Shown one piece after another: positions 13,054 to 19,856 of a stretch of 24,123 bases of DNA (positions within the stretch are counted from its first letter, which is position 1; the number at the start of each line of letters is the position of its first letter). The stretch is taken from the IMG/VR virus record IMGVR_UViG_3300032285_001414, positions 1-24,123 of that record; one strand, 5' to 3'. The stretch comes from a virus. A program made the position numbers and the translations under genes. The notes beneath the pieces are model-generated. The model did not search any database, was not told the origin of the DNA, and saw nothing but the letters and a program-made list of their open reading frames with translations.

Positions 13054-14118
13054 ATGGCAGAACTAAATTTTGGCAAGACAATCACCCTGAGCCAAGCAGC
13101 AACCTTGATTGCATCAAGCCCCGAAACACGCTTCAGTTTGGGCGGCGAACCTGGGATCGGTAAAAGCTCTCTGCTTAAGCAGTTAGCTGCAATGTTTCCA
13201 ACCCACGAGGTGTCGTACATAGACGTACCGAACATGGACTTAGGCGATATTGCTATGCCTGTGATTGACCATGAAACCCGCACGACACGGTATTACCCCA
13301 ATGCCCGATTCAAGATGCACACAGGCAAGCCCGTCATCATCATGCTTGACGAGTTTACGAAAGGTGCAGAGCCAGTCAAGAATATGTTGCACCCGTTGCT
13401 TGAGAAGAGCAATCCGAGGCTTGGTGATATTACGGTACACCCTGAGTCGTTCATCTTTATGACGGGCAACCTGTCGAGCGATGGTGTGGGTGACAACATG
13501 AAAGCACATACCCGTAACCGTATTGTGCCTGTAGTGGTGCGTAAGCCTAACGCTGACGAGTGGGTGTCATGGGCTGTGGATAACGGTGTATCAGCAGAGG
13601 TGTGTGCATGGGTGCGTCAATTCCCGCATACGTTGGCAAGCTACCTTGATGGTAACCAAGAGGGCAACCCGTTTATCTTTAACCCTAAGCGTGTACAGCA
13701 AGCGTTCGTGTCGCCGCGTTCGTTGGAAACCGCATCTAACATTGTTAGGCATCGTGATCGGTTGGACTATGACGTTGTGATTAGTGCGTTAACAGGTGCA
13801 ATCGGTGAGGCGGGTGCGAGAGGGCTTGAGGCGTTTATCACCTATGCAGATCAGTTGCCTGTGTGGGAGTCGATCATCAGCAACCCAACGACAGCCAAGA
13901 TTCCAGTAGATGCAGGTGCTTGTGCGGTGGTTGCGTTCGGTGCAATTGCCAAGGTGACCAAGGAAACGATGGACAAGTTTATGTCTTACATCGAACGGTT
14001 TTCAGCAGAATGGCAAGCATGTTTTTGTATAAATATTGCCAAGTCTAACAAACAGGCTGTGGCTTTTTCTTCTAAAAAGTTTAGCGAATGGGTCACAAAA
14101 AACCAAGATCTACTCTAG
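13054..14118 (+). CDS. AAA+ ATPase, MoxR/CobS type
   Basis: This 354-residue ATPase has Walker A GEPGIGKSS (31-39), Walker B VIIMLDEF (94-101), sensor-1-like FMTGN (135-139) and a following HTRNRIVPVVV stretch (152-162) with candidate arginine-finger residues. The spacing fits MoxR-like AAA+ proteins, which work as remodelling machines with VWA-domain partners. A VWA protein is encoded at 15373 and a DUF3150-like protein at 17829, a set also seen on integrative elements as CobS/CobT-like plus DUF3150. Cobaltochelatase activity is not implied. It is driven by P2. Palindrome copy 13 encodes SNIVR (about 228-232). Confidence 0.85.
   Translation: MAELNFGKTITLSQAATLIASSPETRFSLGGEPGIGKSSLLKQLAAMFPTHEVSYIDVPNMDLGDIAMPVIDHETRTTRYYPNARFKMHTGKPVIIMLDEFTKGAEPVKNMLHPLLEKSNPRLGDITVHPESFIFMTGNLSSDGVGDNMKAHTRNRIVPVVVRKPNADEWVSWAVDNGVSAEVCAWVRQFPHTLASYLDGNQEGNPFIFNPKRVQQAFVSPRSLETASNIVRHRDRLDYDVVISALTGAIGEAGARGLEAFITYADQLPVWESIISNPTTAKIPVDAGACAVVAFGAIAKVTKETMDKFMSYIERFSAEWQACFCINIAKSNKQAVAFSSKKFSEWVTKNQDLL
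13735..13749. repeat. Palindrome copy 13 (14/15), inside the AAA+ gene
   Basis: TCTAACATTGTTAGG, central T, mismatch only at base 1. It encodes SNIVR in the ATPase gene. Confidence 0.95.
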
Positions 14119-14170
14119 ACTTGTCACAAGTCTTTAGATAGGGTATACTCAACAGACAGGGGTATACCCC
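14117..14170 (+). promoter_or_regulatory. HNH gene promoter with two operator-like palindromes
   Basis: TTGTCA (14121-14126) and TATACT (14144-14149) are separated by 17 bases. A perfect inverted repeat AGACTTGT-C-ACAAGTCT (14117-14133) covers the -35 box and starts in the stop codon of the ATPase gene. A second perfect palindrome GGGGTATACCCC (14159-14170) lies at about the transcript start. Neither matches the 15-bp genome-wide palindrome, so a separate regulator is likely. Confidence 0.7.
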
Positions 14171-14189
14171 GCCACTCTAAGGATAGAAC

Positions 14190-14792
14190 ATGGAACGTAA
14201 ATATAACCAAGGTGTAGCAGATTCAAACCGTAAACGTGTACTACATGGCGCTACGGTGGATGCGCGTCAGGGTAAGGCTACTCGTACATACAAAATATGG
14301 GTAGGTATCAAGCAACGATGTTTTAACCCAAACACCGAACATTATGAAAGGTATGGTGGACGTGGCATCACTATGCACAAAACATGGGCTGATGATTACG
14401 CTGCGTTTCTTGCTGATGTTGGTGAGCCGCCGAAGGGTATGACATTAGAGCGTATTGATAACAGCGGTAATTACGAACCTAACAATGTTAGGTGGGCTAC
14501 CCGTAAAGAACAGGCTAACAATCGTGACACTAACGTATTCATAACATATAGGGGGGAAACCAAGACATTGATGCAATGGGCTGAGCATCTTGGATGGAAG
14601 TATGGATTGATTGCAAGCCGATGGAAAAAAGGTGTAAGGGGTGATGCGTTGTTTGCCGCACCTGAATATAAACGTGGTGCTTTACATGAATATAAAGGAC
14701 GAATTATGACGTTGCCTGAATGGGTAAAAGAAACAGGTGTGCCATACGCAACATTGAAATGGCGTATCAAACACGGTAAGGACTTACTGTAA
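14190..14792 (+). CDS. HNH endonuclease, probable homing-type
   Basis: This 200-residue protein has the hallmarks of a phage HNH family: YKIWVGIKQRCFNPN (34-48), HYERYGGRGIT (51-61), W66, then MTLERIDNSGNYEPNNVRWA (84-103) and KEQANNR. Two similar C-terminal DNA-reading modules follow: TLMQWAEHLGWKYGLIASRW (126-145) and MTLPEWVKETGVPYATLKWR. It probably nicks or cuts DNA and may spread as a selfish gene. It separates the ATPase gene from its VWA partner and has its own promoter, which fits insertion. Palindrome copy 14 encodes PNNVR within the conserved motif. The start follows AAGGAT by 5 bases. Confidence 0.85.
   Translation: MERKYNQGVADSNRKRVLHGATVDARQGKATRTYKIWVGIKQRCFNPNTEHYERYGGRGITMHKTWADDYAAFLADVGEPPKGMTLERIDNSGNYEPNNVRWATRKEQANNRDTNVFITYRGETKTLMQWAEHLGWKYGLIASRWKKGVRGDALFAAPEYKRGALHEYKGRIMTLPEWVKETGVPYATLKWRIKHGKDLL
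14478..14492. repeat. Palindrome copy 14 (15/15), inside the HNH motif
   Basis: Perfect CCTAACAATGTTAGG, central A. It encodes PNNVR of the conserved NYEPNNVRWAT block (97-101). Confidence 0.97.
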
Positions 14793-15004
14793 TGGCTTAT
14801 CCGATAGACCTGAACAATAAGGTCATCGTTGCTTCGCTAAAGGACTACTCATTCGATGTGCTTAAGCATATTGATGTATACCGTAGCGTTGTAACCGATC
14901 GGTTCCAAGTGAAGATGATTATGGAAATTGAAGCGCAAGATGAGTTGGAAGTTTACAAGCGGCTCATCGAAGCGTTCAAGTTGTGTGTACCTGACAAGGA
15001 GTAG
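14792..15004 (+). CDS. Small DEL-family paralogue 1 (70 aa)
   Basis: The ATG shares one base with the HNH stop (TAATG). The protein starts MAYPIDLNNKVIVASLKDYS, has several short strands, and ends in IEAQDELEVYKRLIEAFKLC. That C-terminal pattern, xxAxDELxxYxxxxxx, recurs in six further small genes up to 17845, so I place it in the same family as its most diverged member. Function unknown. Confidence 0.6.
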   Translation: MAYPIDLNNKVIVASLKDYSFDVLKHIDVYRSVVTDRFQVKMIMEIEAQDELEVYKRLIEAFKLCVPDKE

Positions 15005-15006
15005 TG

Positions 15007-15192
15007 ATGAGTACAACAGAGATATTCTGTATTGCATGGGCGTTGACGATGACTGTCTTGTGGCAAGTATCTAACGCTAAGTTTAGGCAACTACTGCGGG
15101 CATCATACGAAACAGCTACCGCAGTAGCAGATGGTAAGGGTAGGTTTGTACGAACCGAATCTAACATTGTTATGTTCAAGGAGATAGAGTAG
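15007..15192 (+). CDS. Small membrane-anchored protein (61 aa)
   Basis: ATG 15007 follows AAGGAG with 5 bases between. The GTG at 15004 is a less likely start. The N-terminal segment TEIFCIAWALTMTVLWQV (about residues 4-21) is a good transmembrane helix or uncleaved signal anchor, and the remaining 40 residues are soluble and basic. Palindrome copy 15, the second most degenerate, encodes SNIVM near the C-terminus. No family recognised. Confidence 0.6.
   Translation: MSTTEIFCIAWALTMTVLWQVSNAKFRQLLRASYETATAVADGKGRFVRTESNIVMFKEIE
15160..15174. repeat. Palindrome copy 15 (13/15), inside a gene
   Basis: TCTAACATTGTTATG, central T, mismatches at bases 1 and 14. The inner 11-bp core is intact. It encodes SNIVM in the gene at 15007. 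Confidence 0.85.
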
Positions 15193-15380
15193 TGGCTGAG
15201 ATAACCGAGATTCGCAACGTAGGCTTCAAGCGTTTCAGGGTGTGGTTTAAAACGCCACATAGAAGCGAAGAAGTCTATCAAGACATAAACGCAAGCGATG
15301 AGTTGGGTGCTTACTTAGCGTTTAAAAAGTATCAGGGTAGTTTAACAACAGCAGGTACAACGGGAGTAAGAAATGGCTGA
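15192..15380 (+). CDS. Small DEL-family paralogue 2 (62 aa), GTG start
   Basis: Translation starts at GTG 15192, overlapping the upstream stop, after AAGGAG. The product starts MAEITEIRNVGFKRFRVWFK and ends in a helix INASDELGAYLAFKKYQ. The layout of an N-terminal strand pair, a central strand and a DEL-helix matches the paralogues at 16573, 17039, 17239 and 17636. Its end overlaps the VWA gene by 8 bases. Function unknown. Confidence 0.65.
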   Translation: MAEITEIRNVGFKRFRVWFKTPHRSEEVYQDINASDELGAYLAFKKYQGSLTTAGTTGVRNG

Positions 15381-16551
15381 GATAGACCAAGAGCGTAGGC
15401 TCAAGAAGATCAAGATCGGAATCATGCGTAACCCTAAGTTTGCGTTTTGGGGAAGCATCATGATGATTGGCAAGACTAGCGTATCGGATAACTGCCCAAC
15501 GGCGATGACCAACGGGCGTGACGAAACCTACGGGCGCAAGTTTATGGCAACACTTGATGACAAGGAGTTAGCGTTTGTCGTGATGCACGAGAATATGCAC
15601 AAGGCTTACCGACACTTGACTACATGGAAGAAGTTGCACGATGAGAACGCCATGCTTGCCAATGCAGCGTGTGACTACGTGATTAACTTACAGTTGAAAG
15701 ACCTTGACCCCAAGGAAGCCGTGATTGCCATGCCGATGAAAGACGGTAAGGCGGTGGGCTTGGTCGATGAGAAGTATCGGGGCATGAACGCCAAGCAAGT
15801 GTTCGACCTACTCAAGCAGGAGGGAGGCGGTGGAGGTGGCGGCGATGGGTTCGATGAGCATGATTGGGCGGGTGCGTCTGAGTTGTCCGATGAGGACAAG
15901 AAACATCTCGAACGTGAGATTGATCAGGCTATTCGCTCAGGTGCAATGAGCAATGCAATCGGTGGGGGTGCAGGTGATATGCCCTTAGACCTAGCAGAGT
16001 TGATGAACCCCAAGGTTGATTGGCGTGAGCAGTTGCGTGAGTTTGTCAAGGCGGTGTGTGCCAACAAGGATACGTCATCATGGCGTAGACCTAATCGTAG
16101 GTTCTTGTCGGGTGATGTGTATATGCCTACGATGATCGGTGAAAAGGTTGGACATATCGTAATCGGTCGAGATACATCAGGCTCGATGGGTCGTGACGAA
16201 CGCAATTCCACGGCATCAGAGTGCAAGGCTATTGCAGAGGAGGTAAGCCCCGAACGTATCGACATGATTGATTGGGATGGTGCAGTCGAGTCGCATCAGC
16301 AGTTCGAGGGTAACAATGTTAGTGATCAGGACATACAGAGTATGCGTGGGGGTGGTGGTACTGACCCGACTTGTGTAGCTAAGTACCTGAAGAAGAAAGG
16401 CATCAAGCCTGAGTGCGTGATCATCTTAACCGATGGTTACATCGACTCATGGGGCGATGATGAGTTGTGGCAGGGTGTGCCTGTACTGTGGGCTATCGTA
16501 GGTGGTAATACTGCGATGTCACCGCACGGCAAAACCATTCACGTTGACTAA
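15373..16551 (+). CDS. VWA protein with HExxH metallopeptidase-like domain
   Basis: This 392-residue protein has two domains. The N-terminal one holds HENMH (72-76) in VVMHENMHKAYRH, then NAACDYVIN (97-105), the pattern of the putative metallopeptidase domain joined to a VWA-like domain (DUF2201 type). After a Gly-rich linker (151-158), the VWA-like part shows the metal-site sequence DTSGSM (267-272), GGGGTD (326-331) and ILTDGY (351-356). It is the expected partner of the AAA+ ATPase at 13054. Palindrome copy 16 encodes GNNVS (about 313-317), and the stop codon itself lies inside copy 17. Peptidase activity is unproven. Confidence 0.85.
   Translation: MAEIDQERRLKKIKIGIMRNPKFAFWGSIMMIGKTSVSDNCPTAMTNGRDETYGRKFMATLDDKELAFVVMHENMHKAYRHLTTWKKLHDENAMLANAACDYVINLQLKDLDPKEAVIAMPMKDGKAVGLVDEKYRGMNAKQVFDLLKQEGGGGGGGDGFDEHDWAGASELSDEDKKHLEREIDQAIRSGAMSNAIGGGAGDMPLDLAELMNPKVDWREQLREFVKAVCANKDTSSWRRPNRRFLSGDVYMPTMIGEKVGHIVIGRDTSGSMGRDERNSTASECKAIAEEVSPERIDMIDWDGAVESHQQFEGNNVSDQDIQSMRGGGGTDPTCVAKYLKKKGIKPECVIILTDGYIDSWGDDELWQGVPVLWAIVGGNTAMSPHGKTIHVD
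16309..16323. repeat. Palindrome copy 16 (12/15), inside the VWA gene
   Basis: GGTAACAATGTTAGT, central A, mismatches at bases 1, 2 and 15. The 11-bp core is intact. It is the most degenerate counted copy. Confidence 0.75.
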
Positions 16552-16561
16552 CAATGTTAGG
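16547..16561. repeat. Palindrome copy 17 (14/15), supplying a stop codon
   Basis: ACTAACAATGTTAGG, central A, mismatch only at base 1. Bases 3-5 (TAA, 16549-16551) are the stop codon of the VWA gene, the only copy that uses the third reading frame. Confidence 0.95.
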
Positions 16562-16572
16562 TGGAAGAAAAC

Positions 16573-16800
16573 ATGGCTAGGTATTTACCAAGGATTAGGC
16601 GCGTAAGGATTGAGGGTGTGACCCATGGACATTTCACGGATTCATTTTTCATACACTTCCATGTTTTCTTCAGCGGGGGCTACTGCAAGCGCAAGCTACA
16701 CATCTTTGCAGATGACGAGTTAGGTGCAGTAGCCAATTTTATACGAACGTATAGTTGTCATGTAACTTTTGGAGTAGGTGATGAGCAAAGTAGTGATTGA
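16573..16800 (+). CDS. Small DEL-family paralogue 3 (75 aa)
   Basis: ATG 16573 is chosen over GTG 16561 because the latter lies partly in palindrome copy 17, and GTGGAAG serves better as ribosome site. The product starts MARYLPRIRRVRIEGVTHGH and ends its conserved part in IFADDELGAVANFIRTY. It has an unusually aromatic middle (DSFFIHFHVFFSGG). It overlaps the next gene by 20 bases. Function unknown. Confidence 0.6.
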   Translation: MARYLPRIRRVRIEGVTHGHFTDSFFIHFHVFFSGGYCKRKLHIFADDELGAVANFIRTYSCHVTFGVGDEQSSD

Positions 16801-17029
16801 GATTGGGTATAAGAAGTACATCGTCAATGCTGACGAGGCTATCAAGATGGCAGCGATGTTATCCACAGCCGAGATATACGAAACAACGTATCAGAGAGAT
16901 TCTAAAGGTGAGGGCATCACGATGCACTACGTCTACCCACAGGAGGATATGCGTTGGCACATGGAGATCATGCCTGACAACGTGTACCGCATGGCGAAGT
17001 TAGCAGGTAAGCCCGTCATCGTTACTTAG
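16781..17029 (+). CDS. Small phage protein (82 aa), unknown function
   Basis: ATG 16781 follows TTGGAGTAGGTG. The product starts MSKVVIEIGYKKYIVNADEA and has an alpha/beta look with the central segment EGITMHYVYPQEDMRWHMEI. It sits in the DEL-family array but does not carry the DEL motif. A possible loose resemblance to that family (strand, strand, helix reordered) is not convincing. Confidence 0.6.
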   Translation: MSKVVIEIGYKKYIVNADEAIKMAAMLSTAEIYETTYQRDSKGEGITMHYVYPQEDMRWHMEIMPDNVYRMAKLAGKPVIVT

Positions 17030-17038
17030 GGAGGTCAC

Positions 17039-17239
17039 ATGAACAGTCGCATAAGCGATGTGAAGATTGAGTGGCGTTACCCAAGCCACCTAGATGACAG
17101 GTATAGCATATATCAGATTACTTTTACATTAGATAAGCTATACCCAATGATGAAAAGAGAGTGTGTAGCAACAAATGAGTTGCAAGCGTTTCAACGATTT
17201 ATGGACTACGCCAACAAGAGATTTCTTGAGGGGGAGTGA
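17039..17239 (+). CDS. Small DEL-family paralogue 4 (66 aa)
   Basis: This gene starts MNSRISDVKIEWRYPSHLDD after a GGGAGG site and ends CVATNELQAFQRFMDYANKR plus FLEGE. Its first 36 bases differ at one position from those of the next gene, so the duplication is recent. The likely fold is three strands followed by one helix. Its TGA stop overlaps the next ATG. Function unknown. Confidence 0.7.
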   Translation: MNSRISDVKIEWRYPSHLDDRYSIYQITFTLDKLYPMMKRECVATNELQAFQRFMDYANKRFLEGE

Positions 17240-17655
17240 TGAACAGTCGAATAAGCGATGTGAAGATTGAGTGGGGTTGGTTTACAAGGCATGGAGATAA
17301 TGTGTACACGGTTTTCTATGTGGTAGATAACGAACCACCAGCCCGCTACACAAAGTACATAGCAACAAATGAGTTACACGCATTTCAACGGTTTACAGAG
17401 TTTGCCAACAAAGCATATCCTAACAATGTTAGGGAGGGAGTGATGAACAGTCGCATAAGTAACGTGAGGGTCGAATGGCGTTACTCAAATACTTACGGGA
17501 AAGCAACATACACGATCACTTATAGGGTAGACAACCAACAAAATTGTCACATAGATTGCCACGCAAAAGATGAGTTAGCAGCATACGCAGCATTTATGAA
17601 GTACGCCAACAGGAAGTTTCCTGAGAAGGAGAGTAATGAACAGTCGAATAAGTGA
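17239..17655 (+). CDS. Fused pair of DEL-family paralogues (138 aa)
   Basis: One reading frame spans two modules. The first (MNSRISDVKIEWGWFTRHGD to TEFANKAYPNNVREGV, residues 1-68) runs without a stop into the second (MNSRISNVRVEWRYSNTYGK to the C-terminus). In paralogue 4 the equivalent junction has an in-frame TGA. Here the bases of palindrome copy 18 (PNNVR) lie at the junction and the TGA at 17441-17443 is out of frame. A GGGAGGGAG site precedes the second ATG (17443), so a separate 70-residue product from internal initiation is also likely. Function unknown. Confidence 0.65.
   Translation: MNSRISDVKIEWGWFTRHGDNVYTVFYVVDNEPPARYTKYIATNELHAFQRFTEFANKAYPNNVREGVMNSRISNVRVEWRYSNTYGKATYTITYRVDNQQNCHIDCHAKDELAAYAAFMKYANRKFPEKESNEQSNK
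17419..17433. repeat. Palindrome copy 18 (15/15), at a gene-fusion junction
   Basis: Perfect CCTAACAATGTTAGG, central A. It encodes PNNVR at the end of the first fused module, directly before the GGGAGGGAG ribosome site of the second. Confidence 0.97.
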
Positions 17656-17845
17656 TGTGAAGATTAGACCATGCTTAAGTAATCGAGAGCCTGAGCATGA
17701 GTGGTACAAGGTTCTTTTCGTAGTAGACGGTGAGGTGCATTGGATGGTGTATGACCAACCCGATGAGTTAGCAGTATACGCAGCATTTAAAGAGTTTATC
17801 AACAATTGTTATCCTGAGAGAGAATCAAATGAGCATAGCATCTAG
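17636..17845 (+). CDS. Small DEL-family paralogue 7 (69 aa)
   Basis: This gene starts MNSRISDVKIRPCLSNREPE and ends YDQPDELAVYAAFKEFINNC plus YPERESNEHSI. The start overlaps the upstream gene by 20 bases and its end overlaps the next gene by 17. The tails SNEQS of the preceding module and SNEHS here are encoded by the overlap with the next gene's start, so the duplicated unit included the junction. An AACAATTGTT sequence at 17801-17810 resembles but is not the palindrome. Confidence 0.65.
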   Translation: MNSRISDVKIRPCLSNREPEHEWYKVLFVVDGEVHWMVYDQPDELAVYAAFKEFINNCYPERESNEHSI

Positions 17846-18680
17846 CGCAGTATTAGTAGAGCTGAACATCAGCGTATGGACAGCAGCCAAGTTGGACAAG
17901 AGTGCAACCAATGAGGTGATTAGCAATAGCAATGCAGGGTCGGGGTCGGGTGCGTTTCGCAAGAACCTGCTTGCAGGTACGTCACTACGTAAAGACATTA
18001 GTGATTACGCAGCAGCATGCCGCCTGTATAACAACAAGGTGACATTGCCTTGGGCTGACCGTGGTGGGCGTATGTTACCCACATCGTTGTTCATGGACTT
18101 CAAGCAGCAGATGAACGTACGCAAGGCACACTTCGATACCCTGTGCGGTAGGCTTGTGGATAACTACGATAGCCTTAAACACGCAGCGCAGATATACATG
18201 GGTACGTTGTACAACGAGGCTGACTACCCAAGCGTTGACGAGGTGCGCGATAAGTTTGCGTTCAGGTTAGTGTTTAGTCCATTGCCTGAAGCGGGCGACT
18301 TCCGCTTAGACGTACCGTTGCAGGACTTAGAAGAAATGAAGCAGCAGTATGAGGCTGACTTCAATGGTCGGTTAGCCGATGCGATGCGTAAGCCGTGGGG
18401 TGATCTGCATACTATGCTTGTGAGTATGTCAGAAAAACTATCATCGGCGGGGGCTGACGAGAAAAAGCGTTGGCATGACACGTTCGTCACTAACGCCCAA
18501 CAGATGTGCAGCTTGTTGACTAACTTAAACGTGACCAATGACCCGCAGTTGGAAGAAGCAAGGCGTGCGCTTGAGCTAACAATGTTAGGTGCAGACATTG
18601 AAGAGATCAAGGAAGATTCATTAGTACGGGCTGAGATGAAGTCTAAGATCGACAACATACTCGGCAAATTTAACTGGTAA
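17829..18680 (+). CDS. DUF3150-like protein (283 aa), probable third member of the AAA+/VWA set
   Basis: The protein starts MSIASSAVLVELNISVWTAA, followed by KLDKSATNEV, and has YNNKVTLPWADRGGRMLPTS (about residues 67-86) and FRLVFSPLPEAGDFRLDVP (about 145-163). This order matches my recollection of DUF3150 proteins encoded with CobS-like ATPases and CobT-like VWA proteins on phages and integrative elements. It is soluble and mainly helical. The three genes probably form one system, though separated here by small genes. Palindrome copy 19 encodes LTMLG near the C-terminus. The function of the family is not known to me. Confidence 0.6.
   Translation: MSIASSAVLVELNISVWTAAKLDKSATNEVISNSNAGSGSGAFRKNLLAGTSLRKDISDYAAACRLYNNKVTLPWADRGGRMLPTSLFMDFKQQMNVRKAHFDTLCGRLVDNYDSLKHAAQIYMGTLYNEADYPSVDEVRDKFAFRLVFSPLPEAGDFRLDVPLQDLEEMKQQYEADFNGRLADAMRKPWGDLHTMLVSMSEKLSSAGADEKKRWHDTFVTNAQQMCSLLTNLNVTNDPQLEEARRALELTMLGADIEEIKEDSLVRAEMKSKIDNILGKFNW
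18575..18589. repeat. Palindrome copy 19 (14/15), inside the DUF3150-like gene
   Basis: GCTAACAATGTTAGG, central A, mismatch only at base 1. It encodes LTMLG. Confidence 0.95.
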
Positions 18681-18690
18681 GGAGAGAGTA

Positions 18691-19605
18691 ATGCCTGAAG
18701 CAAAATTATTACCGCTGGCGCTGCCTAACGTAGAAATAGATGCGTATGTGCAGGAAAGATTTAAAGACTTCAACACAGGTAACAGAAAAACTTACACACT
18801 AGGTGAGTATGGCATCAGCGAGTTTATTCACCCGTTGATTGAGAAGCTCGCACTTAAGCGACCTGAATGGCGGTTCGTGGCGAAGTATGGTTCGTTTCAT
18901 GGCGTACCTAACGAAGAACTAACCGTAAACTTTGAGGCTAGAGATTTTGCTGTGTACGATAAGCGTGAGGTGCTAGGTTTTGTTGAGTTAGGCAGTTGGT
19001 CATGGAAAACTAAGTTGCACAGCTTTCATATCGGTAACCATCGTACAAGTGCGGCGTTGTCAAGAGCAAATTCGTACAAGACTAGCAACATCGACAAGGC
19101 AGTCAAGCTAGTGCTTAAGCACTTCGGTGCAAAAGACGACAGGGAGTTATTCGATGAAGCGTACATGGTGGCTCAGGAAAAGTTATCGGCTCAGGTTAGG
19201 GAAAAGAACGGCATGACCAACAGAATATGGCGTAACAATGAAGTCACTATACATACGTACATGATGGCGCATTGGGATAAGTTTGTTGATACCGTCACAG
19301 ATGCGGGTGAACGTGCGGTGCTTAGTAAGTTGCCTGAGCTGCAAGTAGAGTCCTTACTCCTAGGTACGTTGTACCAACAATCTACTATATCTGGCGGCGA
19401 TGCGTTTACTGTTTACCAACAGGGTGACTACTACATAATGTCTAACGGTGCGGGTGGGATTGACAAGAAGTTGGGTGACGAACTACCTAACAATGTTAGG
19501 CATAAGCTAGGCATACTGAAGCTAGTCAAAGACGGTCAAGCGGTGAGTGACATAGGCTTTCGTGCAACTGAAAATACGTTCGTTGTAATTAAAGATAAGG
19601 AGTAA
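18691..19605 (+). CDS. Phage protein (304 aa), unknown function
   Basis: ATG 18691 follows AAGGAGAG and lies 10 bases after the previous stop. The protein starts MPEAKLLPLALPNVEIDAYV and is soluble. A beta-rich part with WRFVAKYGSF and LTVNFEARDFAVYD (about residues 60-95) leads into a helical middle with SRANSYKTSNIDKAVKLVLK (about 127-146). Palindrome copy 20 encodes PNNVR in DELPNNVRHKL. No family was recognised. It may belong to the same transcription unit as the AAA+/VWA/DUF3150 set. Confidence 0.7.
   Translation: MPEAKLLPLALPNVEIDAYVQERFKDFNTGNRKTYTLGEYGISEFIHPLIEKLALKRPEWRFVAKYGSFHGVPNEELTVNFEARDFAVYDKREVLGFVELGSWSWKTKLHSFHIGNHRTSAALSRANSYKTSNIDKAVKLVLKHFGAKDDRELFDEAYMVAQEKLSAQVREKNGMTNRIWRNNEVTIHTYMMAHWDKFVDTVTDAGERAVLSKLPELQVESLLLGTLYQQSTISGGDAFTVYQQGDYYIMSNGAGGIDKKLGDELPNNVRHKLGILKLVKDGQAVSDIGFRATENTFVVIKDKE
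19486..19500. repeat. Palindrome copy 20 (15/15), inside a gene
   Basis: Perfect CCTAACAATGTTAGG, central A. It encodes PNNVR in the gene at 18691. Confidence 0.97.
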
Positions 19606-19608
19606 GCC

Positions 19609-19848
19609 ATGAAATGCAAAGTAAAGATCGGCTGCAACTACGAGCCTAAGTGGTTTGAGAAGCGTCAGACTAACGGGTGGTACTCAGGCAAAAACCCGCC
19701 ACTCGACTATGACGCAATGAGGCTGCAAGATATGTTGCTCAACAACCACGGGTTTGCACAAAAGACACGATGGTCTACGTTGATCTATATAGCTCTAGGC
19801 ATATCTACGTTGATCACGCTATACACAGTTATTTATTTTATTTTGTAG
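19609..19848 (+). CDS. Small protein with C-terminal membrane anchor (79 aa)
   Basis: The product starts MKCKVKIGCNYEPKWFEKRQ and ends in a clear hydrophobic segment (about residues 57-79, STLIYIALGISTLITLYTVI) right at the C-terminus, so it is probably tail-anchored in the inner membrane with a basic cytosolic head. GGAG precedes the ATG by 6 bases. It is the last gene before the promoter at 19857. Function unknown. Confidence 0.65.
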   Translation: MKCKVKIGCNYEPKWFEKRQTNGWYSGKNPPLDYDAMRLQDMLLNNHGFAQKTRWSTLIYIALGISTLITLYTVIYFIL

Positions 19849-19856
19849 TACGGTTC

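Larger units (their letters stand above)
17039..17671 (+). repeat. Tandem array of four related gene copies
   Basis: Related starts ATGAACAGTCG followed by a conserved 20-25 bases occur at 17039, 17239, 17443 and 17636, about 200 bases apart. The first two are almost identical at the 5' end, while the third and fourth have diverged. The 3' ends (GCCAACAA and a helix code) also match. This is a tandem duplication array at DNA level. Confidence 0.85.

Noticed and set aside
14514-14523. CTAACAATCG in the HNH gene as a further copy
   Set aside because: Only the left half matches; the right arm is absent. It was treated as a chance half-site, as was ATAACATTGGG near 21041.
14190-14792. Insertion sequence around the HNH gene
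   Set aside because: No terminal inverted repeats or target duplications were seen, and the protein is an HNH nuclease rather than a transposase.
13054-16551. Cobaltochelatase (CobS/CobT) function for the ATPase and VWA genes
   Set aside because: The resemblance is to the general AAA+/VWA partnership; no cobalamin genes are present and a phage context makes that reaction unlikely.
17801-17810. AACAATTGTT as a 25th palindrome copy
   Set aside because: It has an even centre (AATT) and lacks the CCT/AGG ends; it is a plain 10-bp palindrome in a paralogue gene.
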